Part shown: in pieces, positions 1 through 8,878 of the stretch
Layout of the letters: each line of letters starts with the position of its first letter
How positions within the stretch are numbered: position 1 is the first letter of the stretch
Assembly (NCBI GenBank): GCA_958295825.1
Contig: OY282375.1
Span: 2,031,489 to 2,095,488 of the forward strand
DNA: 64,000 nt
From: an uncultured Candidatus Entotheonella sp.
GTDB lineage: Bacteria > Tectomicrobia > Entotheonellia > Entotheonellales > Entotheonellaceae
Direction: 5' to 3'
Made by a program: the position numbers and the translations under genes
The notes under the pieces: generated by a model
The model's database searches: none
Told to the model about the DNA's origin: nothing
Seen by the model: only the letters and a program-made list of their open reading frames with translations

Positions 1-374
1 TGAGAAGCCCGATCGCCGGCGTCATCAGCCGCAAGCGCGTCGAGGAAGGTCAGGTCGTACAGAAGGGCCAGCCGGTCTTGGTGATCGGCGACCCACATGA
101 CGTGTGGATTCTGGCCAACATCAAGGAGTCGTACATCCGCGACGTCGCCGTCGGCAAGCCCGTCGATATCCAAGTGGACGCCTACCCCAGCCGCGAATTC
201 CGGGGCACCGTGGACACCATCGGCCACGCCGCCATTTCCGAATTCGCGCTCTTCCCCCCTACCGGCAGCTTTACCAAGGTCGAACAACGTATCCCCGTCC
301 AGATCACCGTCGCCGACGCCGACGGTCTCCTCAAGCCTGGCATGATGGTGGAAATTGGCATCGTCAAGGATTAG
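1..374 (+). CDS. HlyD/EmrA-family membrane fusion protein, 3' fragment
   Basis: The reading frame is open from base 3 and the gene begins outside the window. The visible 123 residues read as the second half of a periplasmic adaptor: a lipoyl-like return strand (SPIAGVISRKRVEEGQVV), then VWILANIKESYIRDVAVGKP and VDAYPSREFRGTV, which are hallmarks of the EmrA/HlyD beta-barrel. Such adaptors link an inner-membrane transporter to an outer-membrane channel for drug efflux or export. The partner transporter is not visible. The TAG stop at 372-374 is the first triplet of an IS5-type terminal repeat, so the native C-terminus may have been lost. Little seems missing, because LLKPGMMVEIGIVKD is close to the usual end of the family. 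Confidence 0.85.
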   Translation, partial: RSPIAGVISRKRVEEGQVVQKGQPVLVIGDPHDVWILANIKESYIRDVAVGKPVDIQVDAYPSREFRGTVDTIGHAAISEFALFPPTGSFTKVEQRIPVQITVADADGLLKPGMMVEIGIVKD

Positions 375-397
375 GCTCAGGACTCATAATCAGAAAC
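372..397. mobile_element. Orphan IS5-type terminal fragment (26 bp)
   Basis: TAGGCTCAGGACTCATAATC and the next six bases match the inverted right end of the IS copies at 1223-1250 and 34862-34888, and match the outer end of the minus-strand copy at 16095. A complete left IS end follows directly at 398. This looks like an older IS copy that was hit by a new insertion at an internal TA and then lost the rest of its body. Confidence 0.75.
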
Positions 398-1250
398 TAG
401 GCTCAGGACCTATAAAAGGGTATCATGGGGCCTGTGATGAGAGTCAACACGCTGACGCCACAAGGAGAGCGATCATGTCCGAGCACCACTTCTGGCTGTC
501 CGACGACCCGTTTGACCGAACTCAAACCCCTGTCACCCAACAAGGTGCGCGGCGTCCCACGCGTCGATGACCGAAAGGTCATCAGCGGTATCATCCACGT
601 CATCCGCTATGGGCTGAGGTGGCGCGACGCGCCCGCCTGTTACGGACCCCACAAGACGCTCTACAACCGCTTCGTGCGCTGGAGCAGGGCCGGGGTTCTT
701 CGACCGTATCTTCCAAGCCCTGGCTGCCGAAAGCACCGCCACCAAGACGGTCATGATCGATAGCACCCATCTCAAAGCGCATCGTACCGCAGCCAGCTTG
801 CTGAAAAAGGGGGGCTTTCGCGCTGCATCGGACGCACCCGGGGCGGGCTGAATTCGAAAGCTCCACGCCGTCTGCGACGGCGATGGCAAGCCCGTCGTGC
901 TGCGGTTGACGGCGGGTCAGGTCAGCGACTACTGCGGGGCTGATACGGTACTTGAGGCCCTCCCGAAAGCCGCTGTCCTGATAGCCGACAAGGGTTATGA
1001 CAGCGACAGGTTGCGCAAGGCCCTTGCCGAACGTGGCGTCAAGTCCTGCATTCCGGGCCGCGCCAAGCGCAAAGAGCCCATCATCTACGACACCGAGTTG
1101 TACAAGAGCCGTAACCTCATTGAGCGCCTGTTTGGCAGGCTGAAGGATTGGCGCCGCATCGCCACTCGTTACGACCGCTGTGCGCATACGTTCTTCAGTG
1201 CCATCTGCATAGCTGCCACGGTTAGTTTCTGGTTATGAGTCCTGAGCCTA
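398..1250 (+). mobile_element. IS5-family element (IS427-like), copy 1, 853 bp
   Basis: The terminal inverted repeat TAGGCTCAGGAC is at 398 and its complement ends at 1250. TA sits at both outer edges, which fits a TA target. Between the ends lies a DDE transposase in broken frames. The element is nearly identical to the one at 34026-34888. It separates the HlyD fragment from the CitE-like gene. Confidence 0.9.
475..1238 (+). pseudogene. IS5-family transposase, frameshifted (copy 1)
   Basis: Translation can start at 475 (MSEHHFWLSDDPFDR) but leaves frame right after that segment. It resumes in a second frame (LKPLSPNKVRGVPRVDDRK ... YGPHKTLYNRFV) and ends in a third (VLRLTAGQVSDY ... ERLFGRLKDWRRIATRYDR to 1238). 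DDE landmarks are present: DSTHLKAHR, ADKGYDSD and ERLFGRLKDWRR. IS427-group elements can use one programmed frameshift between two ORFs, but this copy needs at least one further shift after DPFDR, and an extra A lies near 858. It is therefore most likely inactive. Confidence 0.85.
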
Positions 1251-1294
1251 ATGATCGACCGACACCCCTAAACGCCAACTCCTTGGAGAGAATC

Positions 1295-2161
1295 ATGCCA
1301 GTGCTCAGAAGTCTGCTGTTCGTTCCGGGCAACCGCGCCAACATGTTGCAAAAGGCGATGGGGAGCGTCCCGGACGCCTTCATTCCCGATCTGGAGGACT
1401 CCGTTCCCGCCGACGAAAAAACGCAGGCGCGCAACGTGACGGCGTCGTTCCTGCCGCAACTCGCCGAGGTCGGGCCGCGGGTCATTCCGCGCGTCAATTC
1501 TCTGCAAACCGGCCTGCTGGAGGAAGACTTGGAGGCCATCGTCGACTCGCATATCTATGGCGTTTCGGTGGGCAAAATTTCCGCCCCTGCAGACGTGGCC
1601 GCGGTGGACGCCGTGTTGGAGAAGCTCGAAGCCAAGGCCGGCCTGCAGCGTGGCCACGTCAAGCTGGTGCCCTGGATCGAGACGGCGCTGGCAATCGTCA
1701 AAGCCTACGACATCTGCACCGCGTCACCGCGCATCGTCGGAGTGGCGTTCGGGGCGGAGGACCTGACGCACGACATGGGCGTCGAGCGCAGCGAGGACGA
1801 CGCCGAGGTGGCGTATTCGCGCAACGTCATGTGCGTGGCGGCGCGGGCCGCCGAGGTACTGGCGCTGGATACACCGTACTTCAGCTTCCGTGACCCGGAG
1901 GGGCTACAACGCAACGCGCGAGCCTCCCGCAAGATCGGCTTCAAAGGCAAGTTCGCCATTCATCCGGCGCAGGTGGACCTCATCAACGCCGCCTTTTCGC
2001 CCTCCGAGGCCGAGGTAGAGCACGCCCGCCGCGTCGTAGCAGCTTTCGAAGAAGCCGAGCGGCAGGGCAGGGGAGCCACGTCGTTGGACGGTCAGGTGGT
2101 GGACGTGCCGGTGGTGAAGCGCGCCCGCGCCCTTCTGGAAGTGGCGGCAAGCCTGACGTGA
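1295..2161 (+). CDS. CitE-like CoA ester lyase (HpcH/HpaI aldolase family)
   Basis: This 288-residue protein belongs to the citrate lyase beta / malyl-CoA lyase group of TIM-barrel enzymes, which cleave or form C-C bonds in acyl-CoA esters such as malyl- or citramalyl-CoA. Visible signatures are RSLLFVPGNRANM at the N-terminus, the acidic DLEDSVPADEK segment, KLVPWIETA, VAFGAEDLTHDMG (metal-binding Glu/Asp) and GFKGKFAIHPAQV near the C-terminus. The start at 1295 is chosen because GGAGAG precedes it and the family begins with R(S/T)xLFVPG; the frame upstream of it runs into the IS. The substrate cannot be read from sequence. Confidence 0.9.
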   Translation: MPVLRSLLFVPGNRANMLQKAMGSVPDAFIPDLEDSVPADEKTQARNVTASFLPQLAEVGPRVIPRVNSLQTGLLEEDLEAIVDSHIYGVSVGKISAPADVAAVDAVLEKLEAKAGLQRGHVKLVPWIETALAIVKAYDICTASPRIVGVAFGAEDLTHDMGVERSEDDAEVAYSRNVMCVAARAAEVLALDTPYFSFRDPEGLQRNARASRKIGFKGKFAIHPAQVDLINAAFSPSEAEVEHARRVVAAFEEAERQGRGATSLDGQVVDVPVVKRARALLEVAASLT

Positions 2162-2168
2162 CGGCGAC

Positions 2169-2627
2169 CTATTCGTAGCCCTTTTCGGCGAGCCTTTCCT
2201 GCACGGTGCGGGCGAATTCCCGGCCCCAGATCTCACCGGCGGTCCGGCTTTCGCGGTGCATCTGCGGCATGACGGCCAGCAGCTTGCGGCCGACCGGTGT
2301 TTCGTAGAACGCGATTAGCTCCTTGATGTCCGCGTGTGTCAGGTGCTTATCGTAAATCGGCACCAGCATTTCCATGACGAAGGCGTCCACCTTCGCCTCC
2401 GCCTCGCTGACCATCTCTATCCACACCACCTCGGGCACGTCGCTGTGCGCGCGCTGGAACATGCCGATGACCTGGCTGAACACCCGCAGACCGGTGTTGG
2501 AGGCGCCGGTGATGCCGAGAAGTTTCTTGATGTCGGCTTGTTTGGTGATGGCTTCGTCCTGTCCGTATGCCGTGCCGAAGCCGAGTCCCAGCACCAGCGC
2601 CAGGACTACGAGATAGGAACGCTTCAT
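2169..2627 (-). CDS. Secreted DUF2059-family protein
   Basis: A 152-residue protein with a clear Sec signal peptide (KRSYLVVLALVLGLGFGTAYG, cleavage near residue 22). The mature part is helical and carries a DUF2059-like core (HLTHADIKELIAFYETPVGR), seen in many small periplasmic proteins of unknown function. The ATG at 2627 has AGAAGGGAA just upstream on the minus strand; the longer frame upstream of it lacks family sequence. The gene is convergent with the CitE-like gene, with only 7 bases between the stops. Confidence 0.85.
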   Translation of the reverse strand: MKRSYLVVLALVLGLGFGTAYGQDEAITKQADIKKLLGITGASNTGLRVFSQVIGMFQRAHSDVPEVVWIEMVSEAEAKVDAFVMEMLVPIYDKHLTHADIKELIAFYETPVGRKLLAVMPQMHRESRTAGEIWGREFARTVQERLAEKGYE

Positions 2628-2880
2628 GTGATTTCCCTTCTGAGCGCCGCAGCCCGGCAGGTCGGAGCATGGGTGCTCGTTCTTGATGAGTATGCTGCAT
2701 CGGCGGCATGCTTCACACGCCGGAGGCCTCCCGCCCAGTCGTCGGAAGCGCCCGCCCCTGCTTTGTATAATGTATTGAAATCCATTGAGTTTGTACACGC
2801 GCTTGTCAAGAGCCATGGGCCAAAGTAAAATACCTCGGTTGCACGGCATCGTATCAGCCCTGGCAGGGAGCATGAGCCTT

Positions 2881-4125
2881 ATGGCTCACTTGGCAATAGC
2901 GGGTGGGACAGCGCTGCGGCGGGCGCCTTTTCCGGCTTGGCCGGTCTGGGATCAAAGCGACGTGCAGGCGCTGCAGCGGGTGTTGCAAAGTGGCCATTGG
3001 GACGCCCTCAAGGGCGAGGAAGTGAGTCACTTCGAGGCCGAGTTCGCCGCCTACCAAAGCGCGGCTTACGGCGTGGCGGTGACCAACGGCACGGTCGCCC
3101 TCAAGCTGGCGCTGATCGCCGCCGGGGTGGGGCCGGGCGACGAAGTGATCGTGCCGGGTTACACCTTCATCGCCACCGCTACCGCCGCCCTGGAACTCGG
3201 CGCCATCCCCATCTTTGCCGACGTTGAGCCGCAGACCTACACCCTTGATCCCGACAGCGTGGCGGCGTGCATCACAACCCGCACACGTGCCATTATGCCT
3301 GTCCACCTCGGCGGCTGCCCGGCGGACATGGACGGCCTGCTGGCCCTGGCGCGGTGGCACGGGATTGCCGTGGTGGAGGATGCGGCGCAAGCCTGGGGCG
3401 CCTCATGGAACGGCTGTCGCGTCGGCACCCTCGGGCAGTGCGGCATCGTCAGTTTTCACGCCTCGAAAAACCTGACCGCCGGCGAGGGCGGCATGGTTCT
3501 TTGCAACGACCCCAACGTCGCTTCTCTGGTCCGTTCGCTGAGCAACTGCGGCCGCCAGCCTGACGGCCTGTGGTACGCGCACTACCTGCTGGGCGGCAAT
3601 TACCGCCTCGGCGAGTTCCAGGGCGCCGTGCTGCGCAGCCAGTTGCGGCGTTACCCCGGGCAGTTCTCACGCCGCCAAGCCAACGCTGCCTACCTCACCG
3701 AGGCGTTGGCCGCCATTGATGGTATCACCCCGCTTCCCGCCGACCCCCGCGTCACCGCCAACGCCTACCACGTGTACTTCCTGAAATACGACGCCGAGTG
3801 CTTCAGCGGTATCGGCAAGCTGCGCTTCATCGCCGCCATGCGGGCCGAGGGTATCACCGACTTGCACGCCGGGTACTCGTTGCCCGCATACCGTCAGCCT
3901 GTTATGCTGGCCAAAAATTTTGGTCTGGCCAAGCCGCCGTTTCTCAACGGATCGCACGCGGCGGTGCCGGACTACGGTTCCTTGGCCTGCCCGGTCACGG
4001 AATACGCCTGCGACCACGAGGCGTTGTGGCTGCGGCAGAACGTGTTGCTGGGTGGGCAGCGCGACATGGACGACATCGTGGCCGCGATGGACAAAATTCA
4101 ACGCCATTTGGACGAAGTACCGTAA
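2881..4125 (+). CDS. DegT/DnrJ/EryC1-family PLP aminotransferase
   Basis: A 414-residue fold-type I aminotransferase of the sugar/secondary-metabolite group. The N-terminal LAIAGGTALRRAPFPAWP is typical of environmental DegT members. The PLP lysine is K196 in SFHASKNLTAGEGG, with VVEDAAQAWGASWNG supplying the PLP-contacting Asp, and GYTFIATATAALELG upstream. The start at 2881 lies about 10 bases after AGGGAG; an ATG at 2872 is possible but too close to that site. These enzymes usually aminate keto-sugars or similar aldehydes or ketones with glutamate as donor. No sugar pathway is visible nearby, so the substrate is unknown. Confidence 0.88.
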   Translation: MAHLAIAGGTALRRAPFPAWPVWDQSDVQALQRVLQSGHWDALKGEEVSHFEAEFAAYQSAAYGVAVTNGTVALKLALIAAGVGPGDEVIVPGYTFIATATAALELGAIPIFADVEPQTYTLDPDSVAACITTRTRAIMPVHLGGCPADMDGLLALARWHGIAVVEDAAQAWGASWNGCRVGTLGQCGIVSFHASKNLTAGEGGMVLCNDPNVASLVRSLSNCGRQPDGLWYAHYLLGGNYRLGEFQGAVLRSQLRRYPGQFSRRQANAAYLTEALAAIDGITPLPADPRVTANAYHVYFLKYDAECFSGIGKLRFIAAMRAEGITDLHAGYSLPAYRQPVMLAKNFGLAKPPFLNGSHAAVPDYGSLACPVTEYACDHEALWLRQNVLLGGQRDMDDIVAAMDKIQRHLDEVP

Positions 4126-4176
4126 CCCGGCGGACATGACGGTTCAGATGCGACCGCACGGGACGGAGCGAGGCGC

Positions 4177-5466
4177 ATGCAGATCACACGCATCAAAGAT
4201 TTGGCACCGGATGCCTACGAGCGGCTGATGCAGCGTTCGGGGGCGGACGTGCAGCGCGTCATGCCGCAGGTGCAGGAGATCATGGCGGGGGTGCGCGAGC
4301 GCGGCGATGCGGCGTTGCGCGAATACGCCGCGCGGTTCGACGGCGCTGCCGTGGATGACATCCGCGTCAGTGAGGACGAGGTCGCCGAGGCCAAGCGCCA
4401 AGTGGCGCCGGAGTTGCTGACTAGCCTGCAGCAGGCGCGCGACAACATCGAACGCTTTCACCGCCAGCAACTTCCCGCCGAAGACCTGCATGAACTGCAA
4501 CCCGGCGTGCGTACCGGGCGCATGTGGCGGCCCATCGAGAAGGTCGGCCTCTACGCCCCTGGCGGCAAGGCGCTGTATCCCTCCACGGTGCTGATGCTCG
4601 GGGTGCCCGCCATGGTGGCGGGCTGCGAGCAGCGGGTGTTGTGCATGCCACCGCAGAAAGACGGCAGCCTGCCCGCGGTCATGCTGGCTGCTGCTGACTG
4701 CGTCGGCATCCGGGACATCTTCAAGGTGGGCGGCGCCCAAGCTATTGCCGCCATGACGTTCGGCACCGAGAGCGTGCCGCAGGTCTACAAGATATTCGGC
4801 CCCGGCAGCGTGTACGTGGTGGCCGCCAAAATCTGCGCCGCCAGCAGCGGTCTGCCGGTCGCCATCGACTGTCCCCCCGGCCCGTCGGAAGTGCTGATTA
4901 TCGCCGATCATACCGCCCAGCCGGCCTTTGTGGCTGCCGACCTGTTGTCCCAGGCCGAGCACGGCGAGGACTCGGCGGCCATCCTGCTGACCCCCAGCGA
5001 ATCCTTGGCCCAGGAAGTGCAGGCAGCTGTCGAGCGGCAGATACCCGAGTTGCCCGAGGCCCGCCGCATCCAGGCGGCCCTCGACAACTACGGCATGATT
5101 CTCATTGCCGACGACCTGGATGACTGCACCGACTTCGCCAATGCCTACGCGCCCGAGCACCTGGAAATCATGACCGAGGACCCGTGGACCGTGAGCCGCG
5201 GTGTCGTCAACGCCGGCTCGGTATTTCTCGGCCACTATTCACCCGTCACCATGGGCGATTACCTGTCGGGCACCAACCACGTCATCCCGACAGGGGGTTA
5301 CGCCCGCATGTTCTCGCCGCTGTCGGTCGATGAGTTCATCAAAAAACTGGAAGTCCAGGAACTGACGCCGCAGGGCCTGCAGGCGCTGCAAGAGCCGCTG
5401 CGCGCCCTGACCACCGCCGAGGGCTTTGCTGCACACCAGCGGGCAGTGGACGTCCGCTTTAGCTAG
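4177..5466 (+). CDS. hisD: Histidinol dehydrogenase
   Basis: This 429-residue enzyme catalyses the last two oxidations of histidine synthesis, L-histidinol to L-histidine, using NAD and a zinc ion. Family signatures are complete: [32 protein letters not shown], the zinc/catalytic stretch [16 protein letters not shown], the catalytic region [11 protein letters not shown], and [20 protein letters not shown] near the end. Length is normal for HisD. The stop lies 10 bases before the DUF4175 gene, so hisD probably heads that long operon. The other his genes in this window (hisG, hisI) are 19 kb away on the minus strand. Confidence 0.97.
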   Translation: MQITRIKDLAPDAYERLMQRSGADVQRVMPQVQEIMAGVRERGDAALREYAARFDGAAVDDIRVSEDEVAEAKRQVAPELLTSLQQARDNIERFHRQQLPAEDLHELQPGVRTGRMWRPIEKVGLYAPGGKALYPSTVLMLGVPAMVAGCEQRVLCMPPQKDGSLPAVMLAAADCVGIRDIFKVGGAQAIAAMTFGTESVPQVYKIFGPGSVYVVAAKICAASSGLPVAIDCPPGPSEVLIIADHTAQPAFVAADLLSQAEHGEDSAAILLTPSESLAQEVQAAVERQIPELPEARRIQAALDNYGMILIADDLDDCTDFANAYAPEHLEIMTEDPWTVSRGVVNAGSVFLGHYSPVTMGDYLSGTNHVIPTGGYARMFSPLSVDEFIKKLEVQELTPQGLQALQEPLRALTTAEGFAAHQRAVDVRFS

Positions 5467-5476
5467 GAATCACGCC

Positions 5477-8400
5477 ATGAGCCAGGAATACCGCGTTTTT
5501 GCCAGATTCGTACGGCGGGTGCAGCGTCGCCTCTATCAACGCCGCCTGTTGCAGGGCGCCGTGCTGACCGGCATTGTGGCCCTGGCCTTGCTGCTGCTGG
5601 GCGTCGCGGTACAGCCGCTGCTCCCACGGCTACCGCTGGCCGCCGTGGCCTACAGCGCCGTGGGCGTACTGGCCGTGCTGGCGCTGATCCCTTACGTGCT
5701 GCGGCCGGCCCTGCGCTGGGTAACGCAGAAGCAAGCCCTGGCGCGTATCGAGGAGACCTATCCCGGTTCGCACGACGACCTGCGCAACGCCTTGCAATTG
5801 GACGCCGAGGCATTGGCCCGCGCCAACCCGCATGGCGTGGCGCTCGATTTGGTGCAGGCGTTGCACGGGCGCGTCGCCCGTCAGGTGGCCGAATTCAAGG
5901 CCCGGAGCGTGGGGCGCCGCCGGCGCCTGCAGGGCGTGGCTTGGTGCGCCATGCTGGTACTGGCCGCGGTGGGCGTCAGCCGCTTGCAGCCGGGCGCCCT
6001 GGGCGAGTCGTGGCGCATGCTGACCCAGCCCCAGTCCTACCTGCCGGCGCGCGCTATGGACATCACCATCGAGCCCGTTCAGGCGGTCATCGCGCGCGGC
6101 GACAACTTCGACGTGCAGGCGCAGGTGAGCGGGCGTTTGCCGCGTCATATGCAAATCCGCCTGCAACGCGACGGTGAGGCCGCGCAATCGTATGACATGG
6201 AAGGCCAGGAGCCCGGCGTCTTCCGCTACACCCTTCTCGAACCGCAGGCGTCGCTGCGCTTTCAGGCCGTCAGCGGCGGTTACGCCTCCGAGCCCGGCGC
6301 GTTGAAGGTGGTGCCCGACCCCGCTGTCGGCCAACTGGTTCTGCGCTACCTGTATCCCGACTACACCGGCCTGCCCGAACAGGTGCAGGAGGGCGGCGGC
6401 GACATCCAGGCGCTGCCCGGCACCCAGGTGCGCGTCAGTATGCGCGCCAACGTCCCCTTGGCCAGCGGCCGCATGCGCTTCGAGGTCGGCGACGAAGTCC
6501 CCCTCGCCATTACCGACGGCCAGGAACTGCGCGGCGAGCTGCTGGTCATGCAGAACGACGCCTACGTTATTGAGGTTGAAGACCTGCACGGCTTGAAGAA
6601 CTCTCGCCCGCCGCACTTCGCGGTGCAGGTGCAGCCCGACGCGGCGCCCACGGTCGAGGTGATCGAACCCGGCGACGGTGTTGAAGTAGACGAAACCACC
6701 ACCCTGAGTATCCGCTACCAGGCGGCGGACGACTTCGGCCTGCAAAACGCTGCGCTGATCTACTTCGGCCCGGCCGGCGGCGAACAGCGCGTGCCGATGC
6801 ACCAGGGTCGTTTCGACCGCTCGTCCGTCTTCGAAACCTTCACTTGGAACATGCACGATTGGGTGCTGCCGGACGGCGATACCCTGCGGTTCTACGTCGA
6901 GGTGTACGACAACGACACCATCAGCGGCCCCAAACGTGGTGTGTCGGAGACCGTGACCCTGCGCATGCGGAACCGCGAGCAGGAACACGACGAACTGGAG
7001 CAGTTACAGGAAGAGCTTGCCGACGCCCTGCTCGACCTGCTTGCCGACCACCTCGACCTGGCCGCTGAATTCGAGGAATGGCAGGAGCAGGCCGAGGCGG
7101 AAGAGGAACTCGCCCCCAACGCTCTGGAACAGGCCCAAGAACGCCAGCAGGAGGCTGAGCAGCGCGCCGAGCAACTCGCCGAGCAGGTGGACGAGGCCCT
7201 CGCCAGGGTTCAGAACGATCCATATAGTTCGTACGAGAGCTTTGCCGATTTGCAGGCCCTGCAGCGCAACATGGAGCGCCTGCAGAACAGCCTGATGCCC
7301 GCGCTGCAGCAGAGCATGCAGGCCATGCCGCAGCAGAACGCCTCGTCGCCGCAACTGTCCGAACCGCAGGAGCGGCTTGAAGACGTACTGGAGGAGTTGG
7401 AGCGCATGGCGTCGCTGTCCGAGCAGATCGCCGACAACGAGAAGATGCAGGACCTGGAGCGCCTCAGCACCAAGATGATGGAGGAGCAGAATTCTCTGCT
7501 GTCGGCGCTCGACGATCTGCCGCAGGACTTCCAGGGCGGTGAGTTGCCGCCAGGACTCCAGGAGATGCTGGACAACCTGCAATCCATGATGCAGCAACTC
7601 ATGGAGGCCATGGCTCAGATGCCCACGGCCATGTCCGACGAGTTTCTCAACAGCCAGCTCGAAAACCTGCCGCTGGACGACATGGCGCAGCAAATGCAGG
7701 AACTGCGGGAAAAACTGGCCGAAGGCGATCTTGAGGCCGCCAAGAAGCTGGCCGAGGAACTTCTGAAGAACATGTCGGCGATGGTGGCCGCCATGCAGAA
7801 CATGCAGCAGCAGGCGGGCGAGGGCACGATGGACGCCATGGGCCAGCAACTGATGGAGTCGGCCAACCGCCTGCAGGATCTGGTGCAGCGCCAGGATGAG
7901 ATTCTGAACGACACGCAGCAGATCGACCAGGACGCGGTGAAGCGGCTTAACGAGGCGCAGCAGCAGGCGTTTGAGTCGGCGCGTCAGACCGTTGAGGACG
8001 AGTTGAACGCGCTGTCGCGGCAGTTGGCGGAATGGGCGCAGCGCTGGCGTCGGCAGCCGGACGCCGATCGCATGTTCGACGAAGTTGCGCGGCATACTCT
8101 GCGGCCGGTGTTCGACGCCATGAAGCACTTGGACGAACCCGACGTGCCAAAGGCACAGCAGGCTATGCAGAAGGCCCAGGAACAACTCGATTGGCTGCAG
8201 CAGCGCGCGGCCCAGACGATGCCGGATGATGCCGCCCTGCAGCAGCAGTCGACGCAGGCGCAGCAGCGCATGCAGGCCGCGCAGCGGGCGCTCGACAGCC
8301 TGCCGCAGGACCGCCACGCCATGCTGACGCCGCAGCAGCGCGAGCAGCTCGGCGGCCTGTCGCAGCAGCAGGCCGGGGTGCAGGCAGACACGCAGCAACT

Positions 8401-8878
8401 GGCCGAGGAACTGGCGCAGATGATGCCGTTGCTGCCGTCGCTGCCGGGCGACATCAGCCAGAACGTGCAGGACGCCGTGCCGTTTATGGGGGAGGCCAGG
8501 GATGCTCTCGGCAACCAGCAAAGCCAGCCTGCCATCCCGCCTGAGCAGGCCGCTCTGGAGCGCCTGCGCAGCGCCAACACCAGCATGCAGCAGGCCATGC
8601 AGGGCATGCAGCAGCGCGGCCAGATGATGGGCATGTCCATGCCCATGTTGCAGCAGGCCGGCCGCATGCCCATACCGGGGATGCTGCAGCAGATGCGGGT
8701 TGACGAGCAGGAGGCGGGCCGGATGGGGACCAGCGTGCGCAATTTCCAGTTGCCCGACAAGGAGGCGTACAAGGTGCCGCGTATGTTCCGCGAGGACATC
8801 ATGGAAGCGCTGCAAGAGGGCTACCCGGAACGCTACAAGGAACGCATCGAGCAGTATTATCGGGACATCGTCCGTTGA
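5477..8878 (+). CDS. DUF4175-like inner-membrane protein with a long Gln/Met-rich coiled coil
   Basis: An 1133-residue protein. The N-terminus has two membrane segments (about residues 28-48 and 55-75) and a third near 152-172, followed by roughly 300 residues of beta-rich sequence with Ig-like runs (PDYTGLPEQVQEGGG, VYDNDTISGPKRGVSETV). From about residue 510 to the end it is strongly helical and Q/M/E-rich, with many QQ and MQ pairs. Similar large proteins accompany MoxR/DUF58 genes. The start at 5477 follows AGGAA. Its TGA stop overlaps the next start (GTTGAG). A scaffold or sensor role at the membrane is inference only. Confidence 0.8.
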   Translation: MSQEYRVFARFVRRVQRRLYQRRLLQGAVLTGIVALALLLLGVAVQPLLPRLPLAAVAYSAVGVLAVLALIPYVLRPALRWVTQKQALARIEETYPGSHDDLRNALQLDAEALARANPHGVALDLVQALHGRVARQVAEFKARSVGRRRRLQGVAWCAMLVLAAVGVSRLQPGALGESWRMLTQPQSYLPARAMDITIEPVQAVIARGDNFDVQAQVSGRLPRHMQIRLQRDGEAAQSYDMEGQEPGVFRYTLLEPQASLRFQAVSGGYASEPGALKVVPDPAVGQLVLRYLYPDYTGLPEQVQEGGGDIQALPGTQVRVSMRANVPLASGRMRFEVGDEVPLAITDGQELRGELLVMQNDAYVIEVEDLHGLKNSRPPHFAVQVQPDAAPTVEVIEPGDGVEVDETTTLSIRYQAADDFGLQNAALIYFGPAGGEQRVPMHQGRFDRSSVFETFTWNMHDWVLPDGDTLRFYVEVYDNDTISGPKRGVSETVTLRMRNREQEHDELEQLQEELADALLDLLADHLDLAAEFEEWQEQAEAEEELAPNALEQAQERQQEAEQRAEQLAEQVDEALARVQNDPYSSYESFADLQALQRNMERLQNSLMPALQQSMQAMPQQNASSPQLSEPQERLEDVLEELERMASLSEQIADNEKMQDLERLSTKMMEEQNSLLSALDDLPQDFQGGELPPGLQEMLDNLQSMMQQLMEAMAQMPTAMSDEFLNSQLENLPLDDMAQQMQELREKLAEGDLEAAKKLAEELLKNMSAMVAAMQNMQQQAGEGTMDAMGQQLMESANRLQDLVQRQDEILNDTQQIDQDAVKRLNEAQQQAFESARQTVEDELNALSRQLAEWAQRWRRQPDADRMFDEVARHTLRPVFDAMKHLDEPDVPKAQQAMQKAQEQLDWLQQRAAQTMPDDAALQQQSTQAQQRMQAAQRALDSLPQDRHAMLTPQQREQLGGLSQQQAGVQADTQQLAEELAQMMPLLPSLPGDISQNVQDAVPFMGEARDALGNQQSQPAIPPEQAALERLRSANTSMQQAMQGMQQRGQMMGMSMPMLQQAGRMPIPGMLQQMRVDEQEAGRMGTSVRNFQLPDKEAYKVPRMFREDIMEALQEGYPERYKERIEQYYRDIVR

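Noticed and set aside
475..1238. Programmed frameshift to rescue the IS5 transposase
   Set aside because: IS427-type elements use one shift between two ORFs, but these copies need two or more at non-homologous sites, so mutation is more likely.
4144..5235. 363-codon minus-strand frame opposite hisD
   Set aside because: It is fully antisense to a complete histidinol dehydrogenase and has low-information His/Gly-rich sequence.
7004..8815. 603-codon minus-strand frame opposite the DUF4175 coiled coil
   Set aside because: It mirrors CAG/CTG-rich codons of the Gln-rich plus-strand gene. There is no ribosome site or family sequence, and the plus gene is supported by its operon.
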